This document shows, piece after piece, positions 8,655 to 18,030 of a stretch of DNA of 25,226 bases. Under the pieces are notes generated by a model that was not told the DNA's origin, did not search any database, and saw nothing but the letters and a program-made list of their open reading frames with translations. Each line of letters begins with the position of its first letter. Within the stretch, counting starts at the first letter, position 1. The position numbers were made by a program, and so were the translations under genes. The DNA is from a virus. Location: the IMG/VR virus record IMGVR_UViG_3300025641_000040, positions 1 to 25,226 of that record, one strand, 5' to 3'.

Positions 8655-9098
8655 TTAGAAACAAATCCCTATAGATGTTACCAAACCTGTATCTGGGCCT
8701 GATATTGGTATTTCTATGGTAAATTTACCTGAACCTGTCCCATTAGAGTTAAATTGTCTTCTTCCTCCACCAAATAAAGGAGTAGTTCCAGCAGAATCTG
8801 AATAAACAATATCTCCTACAGCTGGGAAAGCACCACTACCATTATGGTAAAAAGTAGTATTAGAACTTGTAATAGTACAAGGATTTCTTGGAGAAGAAGT
8901 ATTACTAAGAAAAGACGTAAGAGCATTTTGCGATCCGTAATCTCTAAAGTTTAGTAACTGATTCTTACTTCCTTCGTATGTTGAATTAAAATAACTAGCA
9001 TTAGCATCATTAAAACAATCGTTTAAATCATCTGTTGTTGGGTTAACTTCTGTAACCACATCTTGTAACGTAAAAGTTGTAGTATTTGGAACACCCAT
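8655..9098 (-). CDS. Putative small virion appendage protein
   Basis: This 147-aa protein has an N-terminal half with GVPNTTTFTLQDVVTEVNPT, a helical DDLNDCFNDANASYFN segment and SKNQLLNFRDYG. The C-terminal half is Gly/Ser/Thr-rich beta (SGAFPAVGDIVYSDSAGTTP, GTGSGKFTIEIPISG), as in phage fibre or spike domains. Its ATG overlaps the stop of the S74 fibre gene by one base (TAATG), so it follows that fibre in the same transcript and is plausibly part of the same adsorption structure. No peptidase, lyase or carbohydrate-cleaving motif was seen. Function is inferred from composition and context. Confidence 0.6.
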   Translation of the reverse strand: MGVPNTTTFTLQDVVTEVNPTTDDLNDCFNDANASYFNSTYEGSKNQLLNFRDYGSQNALTSFLSNTSSPRNPCTITSSNTTFYHNGSGAFPAVGDIVYSDSAGTTPLFGGGRRQFNSNGTGSGKFTIEIPISGPDTGLVTSIGICF

Positions 9099-11869
9099 TA
9101 TATCCCTGCTTTTTCTAATCTTGCTTCTAATTCAGCAATTTTAGCTATTAATAAATCTATGTATTTAACTGTTTTATATCCTTCTGCATCATCCGCAACA
9201 AACTCAGGATGAGTTTTTTCTAATTCTTGAGCTATAACACCTGTTCTATATAAGCCCTTTTCTTCTTTCATTTCAAAAGACTTCCAAGCAACATCTATTT
9301 TATTAGGCGTTAATGTCTTTACTTTTGTTTTTAATCTTTCGTCAGAAGACAATATAAAGTTAGTTGCAGTAACTGTAGAAGTAAATCTACCTGTACCTGA
9401 TACGTCTAATTTATATCCTGGACTTGTATTTCCAATACCAACAGATGTATTGTTTGGGTTAACACTAAGCGTTTCTGAACCTCCTACAACTAAATCAATT
9501 CTACCATTTTCAGTAGTTATAAAGTTTTCAGCATCTAAACCGTCAACGTCTCCTAAGAAAAATGTACCATTAACAGAATCAACATCCATCATTCTGTCTC
9601 CAGAGTTTTGTATTAAAAAGTCAGGACGATTAACTAGTACTTGGTTATTGGTAACCTCTAGTCCTTCACTATTACCAGTAACAACTCTCCATTGGTCTAG
9701 TGCATGGAATTCCATGTATGTATCAGCATCTCCACTATGAGATATTTTTTGACCTATAATAACTTCATTACCAAATGATTTCGTTCCTCCAAAAAATTGA
9801 GTTCCTCCTGCTGTAACAATACCTGCCAACGCTCCAGTTGCAGGCTCTATATCACAGCTTGTTCCATCAGAAGAATGTATTCTGACAGCTCCAACAAAAT
9901 GTTGAGATGATAAGTCGGTATCAACATTGGGTGCTGAATTTGTTATAGTAACAGCTCCTGATGAACCTCCACCACTTAACCCTGTTCCTGCGGTTACCGA
10001 TGTTATATCCCCTGTATTACTTGTAAAACCAGCATCATTAAGAAATATACTTAAGCCAATTTCACCTGCAGCTTTTCTACGTTCTGCTCCACCATCTAGT
10101 ACTATAAACTCATCAGTAGTAAGCATAGCTGCTGTCATATCAACAAACTCAGATAAATCTAAACTTAATCCTGTTGCTGTTGCATCTAAACCAGCACCTA
10201 ATGTAATTTCAGTTAAATCTAATGTAACAGCAAATGTAGAGTTACCAGATTGATTAGCTGTAAATGTTGCTCCACCATCAAGACCTGTACTAGTAGTCAT
10301 TGTAAGCGTTCCGTTATTAACAGTAGGTAATGAACCAGATGTTATATATCCTGCTCCGTTTGTAATTGCATTATTGTTTAATGAAATATTAGCCGTACCA
10401 TCAAAAGAAACACCTGCAATAGTTCTAGCATTTAATAACTTAGTTGCACTTCCTGCATTACCTGTAATAGTTGTCTGTACAACATTATTTACAACTCCTA
10501 AGTTTGCTCTAGCTGCTGACGCTGTACTTGCTCCTGTTCCACCATTAGCAACTGATAAATCAGTACCTGACCAATCTGCATTGTTAATAGCTAAGTTACC
10601 TCCAAGTGTTAAGTTACCTGAACTTGTAACTGTACCTGTAAGAGTTAATCCATTTTGTGTACCTGTTCCACCAACGCTTGTTACTGTTCCTGATGTACTT
10701 GAAGTACCTGCACCTATTAAACTTCTAACCTCAGCTGCTGATATACCTGAATTTAAACTTGGTACAGTACCATTAGATAAAATTGCAGGAACACCTGTAT
10801 CACCAGTTACAGTACAGTTTAATGTAACACTACCTGACGTTCCTCCACCAGACATTCCTGTGCCAGCTACTACAGCTGTTATATCTCCTTGAGGTATGCT
10901 TGGAAAAGTTGTTAAATTACCTGCACCATTTACGTACTGAGAAGCAGTTCCTGCCATTGTAATACCAAGTGTACCTGATGTAGTTACTGCTGAACCTGTG
11001 TTAAATGCATTTCCTCCATGAGAAATTCCTACACTTGTTACAGTTCCTGTGTTTGTAGTATAACCTGCTCCGTTAGTTAATTGGTTATTATTTGTTGCTA
11101 TTGTAGTACTATTAAAAGCATTAGATCCAAATGTATATGCTTGGTTTGATGCACCTAATACACTATATGTAAGTGTATTACCTGATTTACTTATACCATT
11201 AAGATAAAAGTTATCATTATTATCATTTGGATTAAACGTAATAGTGTCTGTACTAGCATTAGTTGTAATGCTCATTCCTCCAGTTGCAACAAAAGTAAGT
11301 GTATCATTATTGTTATCTGCAACAACTGTTGATTGTCCACTAACCGCAATATTTTTAAATATACTTTGTGATGAACCTCTGTCAGAATTGGTAATTGTTA
11401 CAGTTCCAGATGTTCCACCACCACTAATACCTGTACCTGCTGTAACACCTGTTATATCCCCTACGTTAGAAGTCCAACCTGCGTTATTATTGAATATACT
11501 TAAAGGAATAGAAGAAATAAGTTGTTTATTACTTACTGTGCCATTTACTGCAACTAAGCTATCTGTACCAAGCAATGTTCCACCTGCACCTAATTCATTT
11601 AAGTCTAAAGTTAATCCTATTGTTTTATTAGCTGATTGATTAAGAGAAAATGATGTTGCTCCATCTAAACCTGTTCCTGTAGTTACAGTTACCGTAGCAT
11701 TACTTACAGTAGGTACACTATTATCAACATAATTTTTATTTGCTGCATCTGTTCCTGCTGAAACAGTATCTACACCTTGTATTCTACCTGTTCCGCCTAA
11801 AACTATATCACCACCAGAAACTGTTAAATCTCCACTAATTTCAGCGTTATTTATTAACTTAATTCCCAT
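9098..11869 (-). CDS. Tail fibre with C-terminal peptidase S74 intramolecular chaperone
   Basis: This 923-aa fibre protein has a Gly/Thr/Ser/Asn-rich body of low-complexity beta repeats. The module GDIT-x-V-x-AGTG-x-SGGG-x-SG occurs three times (GDITGVTAGTGISGGGTSG; GDITAVVAGTGMSGGGTSG; GDITSVTAGTGLSGGGSSG). The last 86 residues form a peptidase S74 domain: SSDERLK at 841-847, then YRTGVIAQELEKTHPEFV and a C-terminal helix (IDLLIAKIAELEARLEKAGI). The Ser842-Lys847 spacing matches the Ser-Lys dyad of the endosialidase family. These domains drive trimer folding, then cut themselves off. The mature fibre would therefore end near residue 841. One stretch (10881-10963) is shared with the neighbouring 828-aa fibre. 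Confidence 0.88.
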   Translation of the reverse strand: MGIKLINNAEISGDLTVSGGDIVLGGTGRIQGVDTVSAGTDAANKNYVDNSVPTVSNATVTVTTGTGLDGATSFSLNQSANKTIGLTLDLNELGAGGTLLGTDSLVAVNGTVSNKQLISSIPLSIFNNNAGWTSNVGDITGVTAGTGISGGGTSGTVTITNSDRGSSQSIFKNIAVSGQSTVVADNNNDTLTFVATGGMSITTNASTDTITFNPNDNNDNFYLNGISKSGNTLTYSVLGASNQAYTFGSNAFNSTTIATNNNQLTNGAGYTTNTGTVTSVGISHGGNAFNTGSAVTTSGTLGITMAGTASQYVNGAGNLTTFPSIPQGDITAVVAGTGMSGGGTSGSVTLNCTVTGDTGVPAILSNGTVPSLNSGISAAEVRSLIGAGTSSTSGTVTSVGGTGTQNGLTLTGTVTSSGNLTLGGNLAINNADWSGTDLSVANGGTGASTASAARANLGVVNNVVQTTITGNAGSATKLLNARTIAGVSFDGTANISLNNNAITNGAGYITSGSLPTVNNGTLTMTTSTGLDGGATFTANQSGNSTFAVTLDLTEITLGAGLDATATGLSLDLSEFVDMTAAMLTTDEFIVLDGGAERRKAAGEIGLSIFLNDAGFTSNTGDITSVTAGTGLSGGGSSGAVTITNSAPNVDTDLSSQHFVGAVRIHSSDGTSCDIEPATGALAGIVTAGGTQFFGGTKSFGNEVIIGQKISHSGDADTYMEFHALDQWRVVTGNSEGLEVTNNQVLVNRPDFLIQNSGDRMMDVDSVNGTFFLGDVDGLDAENFITTENGRIDLVVGGSETLSVNPNNTSVGIGNTSPGYKLDVSGTGRFTSTVTATNFILSSDERLKTKVKTLTPNKIDVAWKSFEMKEEKGLYRTGVIAQELEKTHPEFVADDAEGYKTVKYIDLLIAKIAELEARLEKAGI

Positions 11870-11888
11870 ATTTTATATTAAAATTATA

Positions 11889-11922
11889 GAGATATGTTAC
11901 ACTATATAGTATAACATATCTC
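11889..11922. terminator. 34-base near-perfect palindrome between two fibre genes
   Basis: Arms GAGATATGTTA (11889-11899) and TAACATATCTC (11912-11922) are perfectly complementary and enclose ACTATATAGT, itself a palindrome, with a single C/A mismatch between them. It fills the 63-base gap between the 828-aa and 923-aa fibre genes. On the minus strand it is followed by AT-rich sequence but no long U tract, so it may act as an attenuating terminator, an mRNA stabiliser or a recombination point rather than a full stop. Confidence 0.55.
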
Positions 11923-11932
11923 CATTAAATAA

Positions 11933-14419
11933 TTACCCTACATATGTAAGCAATGCTTTGTAAGCACTATCTGCAACTGTACCACTAAACTTAACAGTTA
12001 AGGTTGTTCCTGACCTTGTAACTTCTGTAAATACAGTTTCTCCTGCAGCCGATACAATTTCACATTTAACATCTATGGCAACTGCTCCACTAAAAGAACT
12101 AGTTACATTATAATCAAATGTTGTTATGCCACCTGTTGTACTACCTCCTGTTAAGAATATAGAATCTCCTTGTGCTGTGATTGTTGGTATTGCAGAAGTT
12201 AATGCATATCTACCATCTAAATCTACAGTTAAAGCACTTAAGCCTTGTCTTGATGCTGTAATAATACCGTTACCAGTATTAAAAGATAGCGCACTTAAGT
12301 AGTTATTGTTATCTGTTGGGGTTACCCATGAACCATCCCCTCTAAGGAATGTAGTAGAACCACCTCCTGCAGGAACGTGACCTACATCACTACCTCCATC
12401 ATATGCCATTGACTGTACTTTAACAGCACCTGTAGTTGGATTAACAATAATTGGAGTACCTGTTGAAGTACCTGCTGCAATTTCATCAACACTAGTTACT
12501 GTTTGAGTATTTGTATCTACCCATGGTACGTTAACTACTAAGTTATCTCCTGAGTCAACTTGAACCTTATATGTTCTACTTGATGTTGAACTAGATGTGT
12601 TTGCTGCTACAGATTGAGTTCCATCTACATTTGCGTTTATAGTATTACCTGATAAACTTAAACCTGTACCTGCAGCTCTTTGCGTGTTTGTGTTTGTTGG
12701 GGTTACCCATGAACCATCACCTCTTAAGAAAGTAGTACTTCCACCCCCTGAAGGTACAATACCTAATGTAGAACCTCCGCTATAAATATCAGAAGAAACC
12801 CATCCATTTGATGTTACATTAAAGTGAGCTGAATTAAATCCTGCAATACCTTTTGTTGTAGCTCCATCACTAGAACCTGCTGTTGCAACTCCAATGTTAT
12901 TTTGAACAACTGTCCAATCAGCTAATGTTGTTGGAGCATCTGATTCAGCAATAATTAAATCACCATCTTCAACTGCTTCTCCAAAAAAGTTACCTGCTGC
13001 AGTTACTGCATATGTCCAACCCTGCTTTATACTAGCACTTGGACTAACATCTAAGTCAGGTGTGTTAGTTGCTGCGTTATATCCTCCTTGGAAAATTAAA
13101 GCTCCTGAACCTGCCAACGTAGAATCTACATAACTCTTAGAAGCTGCCGAAGCTGCTGCACTTGGAGTTACTGGAACTGTTACTTGTCCTGTAAAAGAAC
13201 CTGTTCCTGAAACACTTAAGTTACCACTTGTTAATGTTACATTATCTCCAACTGTTAAATCAGAAGCTATTGTAACGTCATCTGGTAATCCAATAGTAAT
13301 ACTACCATTATTACCTACACTTTCTGAAATTGAAATTTCATTAGTTGTACCACTAAAAGTAACTGTACTATCAGTTCCTGAACTTGCATCCAAAGTAACA
13401 ACAGCTGTGTTAGCAGCTCCTGCTGAAACAGGTAGTGTATATGTTGTATTTGTATTTGGATTCGCAGGCAAAGTAAATGTTGTTATTTCATGACCTGTAA
13501 CGTGTCCTGTTCCATTGGTTGTTACATCTGTATATGCATCGAATGTCCCTCCAAATGATAAAGTAGCAGCATCTGTAGTACCTGTATCAGCCTGACTTGC
13601 GTGAGAAATAGTTACAGAACCACTTGAACCACCACCTGTTATTGGCGATGTTGTACTTACATTTGTAATATCTCCTTGAGGTGCTAAAGCAATTAAACTT
13701 GATACAGCAATTTCTTTTACTGTACTATCTGTTGCATCCTCATATAAAATTTTATCAGCAGCAACTATAGTTGTTCCATCTGCAGCTGAATCTATAATGT
13801 TATTTGTACCTGTATAGTCTACAGCTAAAGAAACAGAACCTGAAGTTCCACCGCCTTGAAGACCTAATCCTGCATTTACAGCAGTAATATCTCCTTGAGG
13901 AATAGATGGAAATGTTGTTAAATTACCTTCACCGTTTATATATTGAGCAGAAGTACCTGCCATTGTAATTGCTAGAGTTCCTGAACCTGTAATAGGAGAA
14001 CCTCCTACTGTAAATGCATTACCTGCGTGAGTCTGACCTACTGATGTTACAGTACCGTCAAATTGATCATTAGAAGTAATTGTAATAGTACTACCTGAAC
14101 GTGTAACACTAGTTGTTCCTGCTCCATCAAATAAAATACTATCAGTACTAGATGGATTAGAAGCTACTAAATTAATAGTAGCAGTTCCATCTCCTGAACC
14201 TGTTGCTGTTAAATCATAAGTGGTATTAGTATCTGCAGAAGATTGAAGAGCTACCCAGCTTCCTCCTTCACCAACTTTTAACTGATTGTCTGTAGTATTG
14301 TAGTATAACTGACCATCTACAGGAGTTCCTGCAGCTGCATCATTTATCTCGTTTTGAATTTTTGCATTGAATAACTCGTTTTTGTTAAAATCAATACTGT
14401 TTAAAAAATTAATTGCCAT
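11933..14419 (-). CDS. Tail fibre protein (828 aa) without S74 domain
   Basis: This long Gly/Thr/Ser-rich fibre begins MAINFLNSIDFNKNELFNAK, an anchor-like segment, followed by a repeat YNTTDNQLKVGEGGSWVALQ. The middle has the shared fibre module (TFPSIPQGDITAVNAGLGLQ). A segment around NAATNTPDLDVSPSASIKQG, then DGDLIIAESDAPTTLADWTV, resembles a part of the 990-aa adhesin. Two near-identical copies of GGGSTTFLRGDGSWVTPT follow (DNA near 12315-12337 and 12696-12718 identical over 23 bases). The C-terminal tip (IDVKCEIVSAAGETVFTEVT, then TLTVKFSGTVADSAYKALLT) has the beta pattern of receptor-contacting fibre tips. It lacks a self-cleaving chaperone, so trimerisation must rely on its own tip or on a partner. 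Confidence 0.8.
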   Translation of the reverse strand: MAINFLNSIDFNKNELFNAKIQNEINDAAAGTPVDGQLYYNTTDNQLKVGEGGSWVALQSSADTNTTYDLTATGSGDGTATINLVASNPSSTDSILFDGAGTTSVTRSGSTITITSNDQFDGTVTSVGQTHAGNAFTVGGSPITGSGTLAITMAGTSAQYINGEGNLTTFPSIPQGDITAVNAGLGLQGGGTSGSVSLAVDYTGTNNIIDSAADGTTIVAADKILYEDATDSTVKEIAVSSLIALAPQGDITNVSTTSPITGGGSSGSVTISHASQADTGTTDAATLSFGGTFDAYTDVTTNGTGHVTGHEITTFTLPANPNTNTTYTLPVSAGAANTAVVTLDASSGTDSTVTFSGTTNEISISESVGNNGSITIGLPDDVTIASDLTVGDNVTLTSGNLSVSGTGSFTGQVTVPVTPSAAASAASKSYVDSTLAGSGALIFQGGYNAATNTPDLDVSPSASIKQGWTYAVTAAGNFFGEAVEDGDLIIAESDAPTTLADWTVVQNNIGVATAGSSDGATTKGIAGFNSAHFNVTSNGWVSSDIYSGGSTLGIVPSGGGSTTFLRGDGSWVTPTNTNTQRAAGTGLSLSGNTINANVDGTQSVAANTSSSTSSRTYKVQVDSGDNLVVNVPWVDTNTQTVTSVDEIAAGTSTGTPIIVNPTTGAVKVQSMAYDGGSDVGHVPAGGGSTTFLRGDGSWVTPTDNNNYLSALSFNTGNGIITASRQGLSALTVDLDGRYALTSAIPTITAQGDSIFLTGGSTTGGITTFDYNVTSSFSGAVAIDVKCEIVSAAGETVFTEVTRSGTTLTVKFSGTVADSAYKALLTYVG

Positions 14420-14426
14420 GTTTGTT

Positions 14427-15056
14427 TTAGTTTAAATATGCTTTCCCAGAAAATCCTGCAGAAAAGGTTAAGGTTAGGTTGTTATTGTCTATATATTCGA
14501 CTTCTCCAAAAATTAAGAACTCGTTACTATTTACTGTTGATACTGAAGGAAATTTACCTAAATTATGGTTTATATTCCATGTTGTTGCCGCAACTCCTTG
14601 TGTAAAAGTAAAAGTTGCATCAGTATTATCTTGCCAATTAGCGGTTAATGTTGCTCCACTTTCTTGAGTAGCAGTTAATGTTTTTGTTGTTGTTCCAGTA
14701 ACAGCTAAAGATGTTATATTATCATCATATGCTGTATTCCAATCTGTAGAACTACCACCTGTTGTCGTTATAACACCTGCAACATCAACATCAGTTTGTA
14801 TTTTTAAATTACCTACTATATTTTCAATATAAGCATTTGTTCCATCATGAAAAATACTAAGTTCGTTTCCTGAACCCCAAAATGATTTTACATTATTGCC
14901 ATGATAAGTAGGCCCATTCATTATACCACCAGCTACAGGAAGATATGGCCCTCCTGTAACATATACATTGCTATCTACTGATCCATCTGCTTTTAAAAAT
15001 TGCGAAGCTGTTCCTCCGTTAATTTCAAACTCATTAGAAATGTACTTTTTACCCAT
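14427..15056 (-). CDS. Short tail fibre-like protein with HNLGK-type tip
   Basis: The first ~35 residues of this 209-aa protein (MGKKYISNEFEINGGTASQF, LKADGSVDSN) match the start motif of many fibre modules. The middle has GSGNELSIFHDGTNAYIENI. The C-terminus, TWNINHNLGKFPSVSTVNSN followed by EVEYIDNNNLTLTFSAGFSG and KAYLN, is a familiar phage fibre tip: W-x-h-x-HNLGK-x-PSV ... Y-h-D-x-N ... F-x-GKAYLN. Such tips usually contact the receptor or cap a trimer. The gene directly abuts the upstream 990-aa adhesin gene and sits seven bases before the 828-aa fibre, so the three are probably one transcript and one appendage set. Confidence 0.78.
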   Translation of the reverse strand: MGKKYISNEFEINGGTASQFLKADGSVDSNVYVTGGPYLPVAGGIMNGPTYHGNNVKSFWGSGNELSIFHDGTNAYIENIVGNLKIQTDVDVAGVITTTGGSSTDWNTAYDDNITSLAVTGTTTKTLTATQESGATLTANWQDNTDATFTFTQGVAATTWNINHNLGKFPSVSTVNSNEFLIFGEVEYIDNNNLTLTFSAGFSGKAYLN

Positions 15057-18029
15057 TTACCAGTTGTTTTGAACTATATTAACCCAAGCGTATGTTGCTG
15101 CGCCTGTTTGCATTACCATATCAACATAACTGTTATTACCACTTACCCTATATCTTTGAGTTCCTACATTAGATGCTGTTGGTGAGGAAGAATCATCTCC
15201 CATTCTTATAGCCCCATTTACATCTAATCTTGCTTGAGGAGTATTTGACCCTGTTAAACCTACACCTACATCACCACCATTTCTGAAAATAACATTCTCA
15301 GGCCCTGTGGTTTCATCAATAATTAAATCTCCTGACGCATCAGTTGATATCGACCAACTTGGAACAGCACTACCTAATGAACTAAATAATAATGAACCTG
15401 CATCAAGATTTATATCTCCTGTTACATCTAATTCATGATTTGGACTTACATTATTAATCCCTATATTAGTACCACTTTCAAACAGAATTGAATTTCCAAT
15501 AGCAGTAGTTCCACTCCATTTAGTTATATATCCTGCAGTACCGCTTCCTGTAATTCCTGAACCTCCACCACCTGTGGCAACTTCAATAACTTTTCCTGTT
15601 GCAGTAACAGCTAAGTTGTAAGCTGCTGTTGCTGTAATATTTCCTAAACCATAACTCGGCAATTGTAAATCCCCTGACTTTAATAATACTAAAGCATTAC
15701 TTTTATTTAAAGCGTCTTCTCCATTACCAACAGTTAAAATTCTATCTGCAGCAACCCAAGCACTTTTGCTTCCTGTAATGTCATCATTAAAAGAACCTAA
15801 TACAGTTTCTCTAAAAGAAAAACTTTGTAAATCATTACCGATTGCTAATGCATTATCTCCATTAACTACATGTCCATGACCTATACCTATTGTTTTAGGG
15901 TCATCAGCATTTATCTCACTTCCTATTGCAACAGTTCTTGCTGCACCTGCTTCTACATCATATCCTAACGCAATTGCTGCTTCTCCGTTTGTTTCTGACT
16001 CAAATCCTACCGCAAAAGCATAATTACCTACTACAGCTGACCTATACCCCATTGACGTACTTGAATCTCCTGTTACAGTTGATTCAAATCCTGAAGCAAA
16101 AGAATTACTTCCTGATGCTACCGTAGAGTTATTTAAAGCTATTGACGAAGCTCCTGATGCTGTAGTACCTAATCCTATAGCTGCTGCAGATATGCCTGAA
16201 GCCATGTTTGTTTTACCAATTGACACCGCATCTGCTGCTGAAGAAGTATTTGTATTACCTATCGCTACTGCATGAGATGCACTAACTATGTTTTCATCAC
16301 CTATTGCTACTGCATAATCAGATGCTACAGCTACACTATTCTGATAACCAATACCTATAGAGCTTGAAGACCTAACATTATTTCCTTTACCTTGTGCAAA
16401 AGCATAATCACCTATAACTGAATTGGAAGAACCTAAAGCAGCTCCACCTGTGGAAGAAACTGTATTAGAATGACCTAAACTTATACTTGAAGCTCCTGTA
16501 GAATTATTACTAACTCCAATTGCTATTGCTTCTCCATTACCTACTGAACCTGCTACATTTATATCACCAATTGCAATTGATTTATCTGATGCACTAACAC
16601 TATTTGAACCTATTGCTAAAGAATCTAATCCATTTGCATCAACTATAGAACCAATTGCTACTGATTGTTCTCCTAATGAATGTGCTATTTCCCCCATTGC
16701 AACTGAATAATCTCCTGTTGCTATTGAATCTTTACCCATAGCAAACGAACCTATACCTATTGCTTCTGAACCATCTCCCATTGCAACTGAAAAGTTTCCT
16801 GTTGCTGTCGTTCCTTTATTCGTAGCTAATGATTGAAGACCTGTTGATGTAGTAGTTTGTCCTAAAGATATAGAAGAAGTTCCTACTGAAGTTGCACCAT
16901 CTCCCATTGCAACTGAATAATTTCCTGTTGCTATAGTATCAAGACCTACAGTAAATGAAGCCTGTCCTGTTGCAGTTGATTGATTACCCATAGCAACTGA
17001 AAAGTTTCCATTTGCAGCTGAACTATCCCCTGTTGCAAAAGAATTGTCTCCTGCCGCTAAAGTTCCGTTTCCAAAAGCACTTGCATTTGCTCCAGCTGTA
17101 TCACCTGAAGTGTTAAATCTTAAAGATGTAGCTCCTGTTCCTAATTTTATTGGAGCATCACCAAGTTCTCTTGGAGCTGTCCATATCGCTATATTACCTG
17201 TCGTTCCTTGACCTGTTAATACAGATGAGTTATCAATTTTATCCCAAAATACATTTCCTGCAACATCTTCAGAGATAATTGCCCAATCGCCTGGTTCCCA
17301 ATCTGTTATTGTTCCACCTGCTGCATCTGTTAAAGGGGTTGTTCCTGCTATTGACACCACCCAATACTTACCTGTATTGTCGGATGTTAATGGGTAAGCT
17401 TGTAAGTCAGGTACATTTGTTGAAGCATTCCAAGCAGCTTGATATTCTAATCCTGAACCTTGAAAGTTTTCCCATTGAAGCTGACCATCAGCTCGTGAAA
17501 CTAAAACTTGTTCAGAATTTCCTAAAGTACCTGTTGAATCTTTTACAGGCCCTTGAATGTTTAATACTGATTCAATAGTTGCTTCAGTACTATCATCAGT
17601 TCCTAATGTTGTATTTCCTCCTACAGATAATGTTCCTGCTAAAGCAGAATTACCTGTTATTGTTAAATTTGATCCTGCAGTAATATTTTGAGCCACTATC
17701 AATGATCCCACTCCTGCTCCGTTATTTAAAGTAACGGTTGTACCAAGAACTTCAGTAGGAGTTCCTCCCAATGAAGCTGTATCTTGATAGAATAATGAAT
17801 TTACTACTTTAACAGATTCAAGACCTGAAGATGAAGCAGTAAAAATAGGAAGCCTATATGACACACCATCAAATGCTGAGTCAATAACAAAATCAGCAAT
17901 ACCTTGTACTGTAAAAGTTTTTGTTTGTTTTGCAATTGGATTAGAGTTTGCTGCCGTTCCAATTAAATAATCTGCCCCCTCAATCGGAGATTGTCCAGGG
18001 TATGATGTAGTATTGCTGATTTTTGCCAT
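15057..18029 (-). CDS. Tail fibre/adhesin with ~30 YadA-head-like repeats
   Basis: This 990-aa protein has three parts. Residues 1-50 (SPIEGADYLIGTAANSNPIA, then TFTVQGIADFV) are a probable virion anchor. Residues about 196-270 hold a YQAAWNASTNVPDLQ ... DWEPGDWAIISED ... FWDKIDNSS segment seen in many phage fibres. Residues about 316-733 are some 30 repeats of roughly 14 aa with the YadA/Hep head pattern S-h-A-h-G-x-x-S-x-A-x-G (for example GNFSVAMGNQSTATG, GDYSVAMGEIAHSLG, KSIAIGDINVAGS). This predicts a trimeric left-handed beta-roll, as in bacterial trimeric autotransporter adhesins. There is no autotransporter beta-barrel or signal peptide; the C-terminus (TPQARLDVNGAIRMGDD ... YAWVNIVQNNW) is phage-like. 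It is therefore a virion adhesion fibre, not a bacterial surface protein. Confidence 0.85.
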   Translation of the reverse strand: MAKISNTTSYPGQSPIEGADYLIGTAANSNPIAKQTKTFTVQGIADFVIDSAFDGVSYRLPIFTASSSGLESVKVVNSLFYQDTASLGGTPTEVLGTTVTLNNGAGVGSLIVAQNITAGSNLTITGNSALAGTLSVGGNTTLGTDDSTEATIESVLNIQGPVKDSTGTLGNSEQVLVSRADGQLQWENFQGSGLEYQAAWNASTNVPDLQAYPLTSDNTGKYWVVSIAGTTPLTDAAGGTITDWEPGDWAIISEDVAGNVFWDKIDNSSVLTGQGTTGNIAIWTAPRELGDAPIKLGTGATSLRFNTSGDTAGANASAFGNGTLAAGDNSFATGDSSAANGNFSVAMGNQSTATGQASFTVGLDTIATGNYSVAMGDGATSVGTSSISLGQTTTSTGLQSLATNKGTTATGNFSVAMGDGSEAIGIGSFAMGKDSIATGDYSVAMGEIAHSLGEQSVAIGSIVDANGLDSLAIGSNSVSASDKSIAIGDINVAGSVGNGEAIAIGVSNNSTGASSISLGHSNTVSSTGGAALGSSNSVIGDYAFAQGKGNNVRSSSSIGIGYQNSVAVASDYAVAIGDENIVSASHAVAIGNTNTSSAADAVSIGKTNMASGISAAAIGLGTTASGASSIALNNSTVASGSNSFASGFESTVTGDSSTSMGYRSAVVGNYAFAVGFESETNGEAAIALGYDVEAGAARTVAIGSEINADDPKTIGIGHGHVVNGDNALAIGNDLQSFSFRETVLGSFNDDITGSKSAWVAADRILTVGNGEDALNKSNALVLLKSGDLQLPSYGLGNITATAAYNLAVTATGKVIEVATGGGGSGITGSGTAGYITKWSGTTAIGNSILFESGTNIGINNVSPNHELDVTGDINLDAGSLLFSSLGSAVPSWSISTDASGDLIIDETTGPENVIFRNGGDVGVGLTGSNTPQARLDVNGAIRMGDDSSSPTASNVGTQRYRVSGNNSYVDMVMQTGAATYAWVNIVQNNW

Positions 18030-18030
18030 C

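Noticed and set aside
9450-11639. Several plus-strand open frames of 96-172 codons opposite the 923-aa fibre
   Set aside because: They are Pro/Val/Ala-rich mirror translations of the Gly/Thr/Ala repeats on the minus strand and have no start signals or neighbours on that strand.
15057-18029. Bacterial trimeric autotransporter adhesin
   Set aside because: No signal peptide, no YadA-type membrane anchor, and phage fibre modules on both sides of the repeats; the neighbours are fibre and lysis genes.
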